Part shown: piece by piece, positions 13,756 to 14,524 of the stretch
How the letters are laid out: every line of letters starts with the position of its first letter
How positions within the stretch are numbered: position 1 is the first letter of the stretch
Source of the DNA: Hyphomicrobiaceae bacterium UBA2767
GTDB lineage: Bacteria > Pseudomonadota > Alphaproteobacteria > Rhizobiales > Methyloligellaceae
DNA length: 14,524 bases
Assembly (NCBI GenBank): GCA_002352635.1
Contig: DEIT01000169.1
Span: 14,668 to 29,191, forward strand
Direction of reading: 5' to 3'
Notes under the pieces: model-generated
Databases searched by the model: none
The model's input: only the letters and a program-made list of their open reading frames with translations
Told to the model about the DNA's origin: nothing
Position numbers and translations under genes: made by a program

Positions 13756-14524
13756 ATGACCTCACAAGCTGCGAAGCTGCGCGCTCTTCTCTCTGAAGAC
13801 AGATGCTACACGATACCCTGCTGCTGGGATGCACTGAGCGCCAAGATGATCGGCGACGCTGGATTCGAATTCAGCTTCATGTCGGGGTTCGCGGTTTCTG
13901 CTGCCCGCATTGGCGCCCCTGACACTGGCCTCATCTCTTTTGGCGAGATGCTCGACCAGGGCCGTAACATCTGCGCGGCGACGCCAATCCCGGTGATCGG
14001 CGATGGCGATACCGGTTACGGCAACGCGCTGAATGTGAGGCGTACGGTGGAGATGTATGCGCGTGCCGGATTCGGTGCCGTCATGATCGAGGATCAACTC
14101 GCTCCCAAACGCTGCGGCCATACCAAGGGAAAGCTCGTTGTCGAACGCGAGGAAGCCTTCAACCGCATCAAGGCGGCAGTTGATGCACGCGATGCCGGCT
14201 CTGACATCATGATTCTCGCGCGCACCGATGCACGCCATGGCCAGGGGCTCGATGAAGCGATCGACCGGGCGAAGGCATTTTCCGATATTGGTGCAGACAT
14301 CCTTTTTGTCGAGGCGCCGCAGAACGCAGACGAGATGGCACGGATCAACAAGGAGGCCCCAGGCATCCACATGGCCAACATGGTTGAGGGTGGAGCGACG
14401 CCGCTCCTTTCGAGCGAAGAACTGCATGAGCTGGGCTTCAACCTCGCAATCTATCCCCTCACCCTGATGTCCGCTGCCATGAAGGCGATGGCGGAAGCAC
14501 TTCGCGGGTTCCAGCAGCAGAAAC
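13756..14524 (+). CDS. Isocitrate lyase / PEP mutase superfamily enzyme (3' end outside window)
   Basis: The frame is open from ATG 13756, with AAGGAG six bases upstream, to the window end (256 codons). It reads as a PEP mutase/isocitrate lyase superfamily enzyme. Visible motifs: a substrate loop in FMSGFAVSAARIGAPDTGL, the metal-binding GDGDTGYGN (about 83-91), the EDQ metal ligand region, and PKRCGHTKGKLVV. The KRCGH signature, with its active-site cysteine, is typical of the C-C lyases (isocitrate, 2-methylisocitrate, dimethylmalate) rather than of oxaloacetate decarboxylase or PEP mutase. ARTDARHGQGLDEAIDRAKAF and the DILFVEAPQN segment also fit. Exact substrate is undetermined, and methylisocitrate lyase (prpB) is only one option. 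The upstream gap from the LD-carboxypeptidase is 90 bases; no functional link is apparent. Confidence 0.88.
   Translation, partial: MTSQAAKLRALLSEDRCYTIPCCWDALSAKMIGDAGFEFSFMSGFAVSAARIGAPDTGLISFGEMLDQGRNICAATPIPVIGDGDTGYGNALNVRRTVEMYARAGFGAVMIEDQLAPKRCGHTKGKLVVEREEAFNRIKAAVDARDAGSDIMILARTDARHGQGLDEAIDRAKAFSDIGADILFVEAPQNADEMARINKEAPGIHMANMVEGGATPLLSSEELHELGFNLAIYPLTLMSAAMKAMAEALRGFQQQK

Noticed and set aside
13762..14427. Minus-strand open frame of 221 codons at the right end
   Set aside because: Antisense to the clear isocitrate lyase/PEP mutase-type gene; no recognisable motifs.

Overview
The window is typical alphaproteobacterial chromosome with moderately high GC and dense short-gap operons. 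Three independent signs point to that class: a SAM-II riboswitch ahead of metX, a GTTC-N7-GTTC type LexA (SOS) box, and the gene pairs metX-metW, hisC-tyrA and phaA-phaB beside phaR. Order and genus cannot be fixed from the sequence. There are no rRNA, tRNA, CRISPR, insertion-sequence or phage features, and no gene-free stretch longer than about 280 bases.

Layout. (1) Bases 1-417 hold the 3' end of an EAL-domain (cyclic-di-GMP phosphodiesterase type) gene. (2) Bases 447-3278 form a polyhydroxybutyrate locus: the regulator gene phaR on the minus strand, divergent from phaA-phaB (ketothiolase, acetoacetyl-CoA reductase). The shared 254-base spacer carries an FNR/FixK-type box placed like a class II activator site in front of phaA. 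(3) Bases 3291-4519 (minus) hold gloB (glyoxalase II) followed by a translationally coupled cupin_5 gene. A SAM-methyltransferase-like gene diverges from gloB at 4660-5409. (4) Bases 5412-7410 (minus) form the methionine unit: a promoter, a SAM-II riboswitch, an intrinsic terminator, metX and metW. (5) Bases 7527-9559 hold the coupled pair hisC-tyrA (aromatic/histidine aminotransferase and prephenate/arogenate dehydrogenase), followed by chaC (gamma-glutamylcyclotransferase).

(6) Bases 10288-11363 hold a small GIY-YIG-like protein gene (minus) and a frameshifted GNAT acetyltransferase (plus). They diverge from one 60-base region in which a perfect alphaproteobacterial SOS box overlaps the -10 elements of two back-to-back sigma70-type promoters. 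This is the most interesting spot in the window. (7) Bases 11368-13665 hold a divergent pair that fits peptidoglycan recycling: an atypical Mpl-like Mur ligase (minus) and an S66 LD-carboxypeptidase (plus), whose start codons are only 45 bases apart. (8) From 13756 to the window end runs a partial isocitrate lyase/PEP mutase superfamily gene.

Together the genes are housekeeping and carbon-storage functions: PHB synthesis, methylglyoxal/glutathione metabolism, methionine and aromatic amino acid synthesis, and murein recycling. The unusual content lies in the regulatory DNA: an oxygen-type box at phaAB, a riboswitch with a possible antiterminator pairing, and a divergent SOS promoter in front of an uncharacterised nuclease-fold-like gene.
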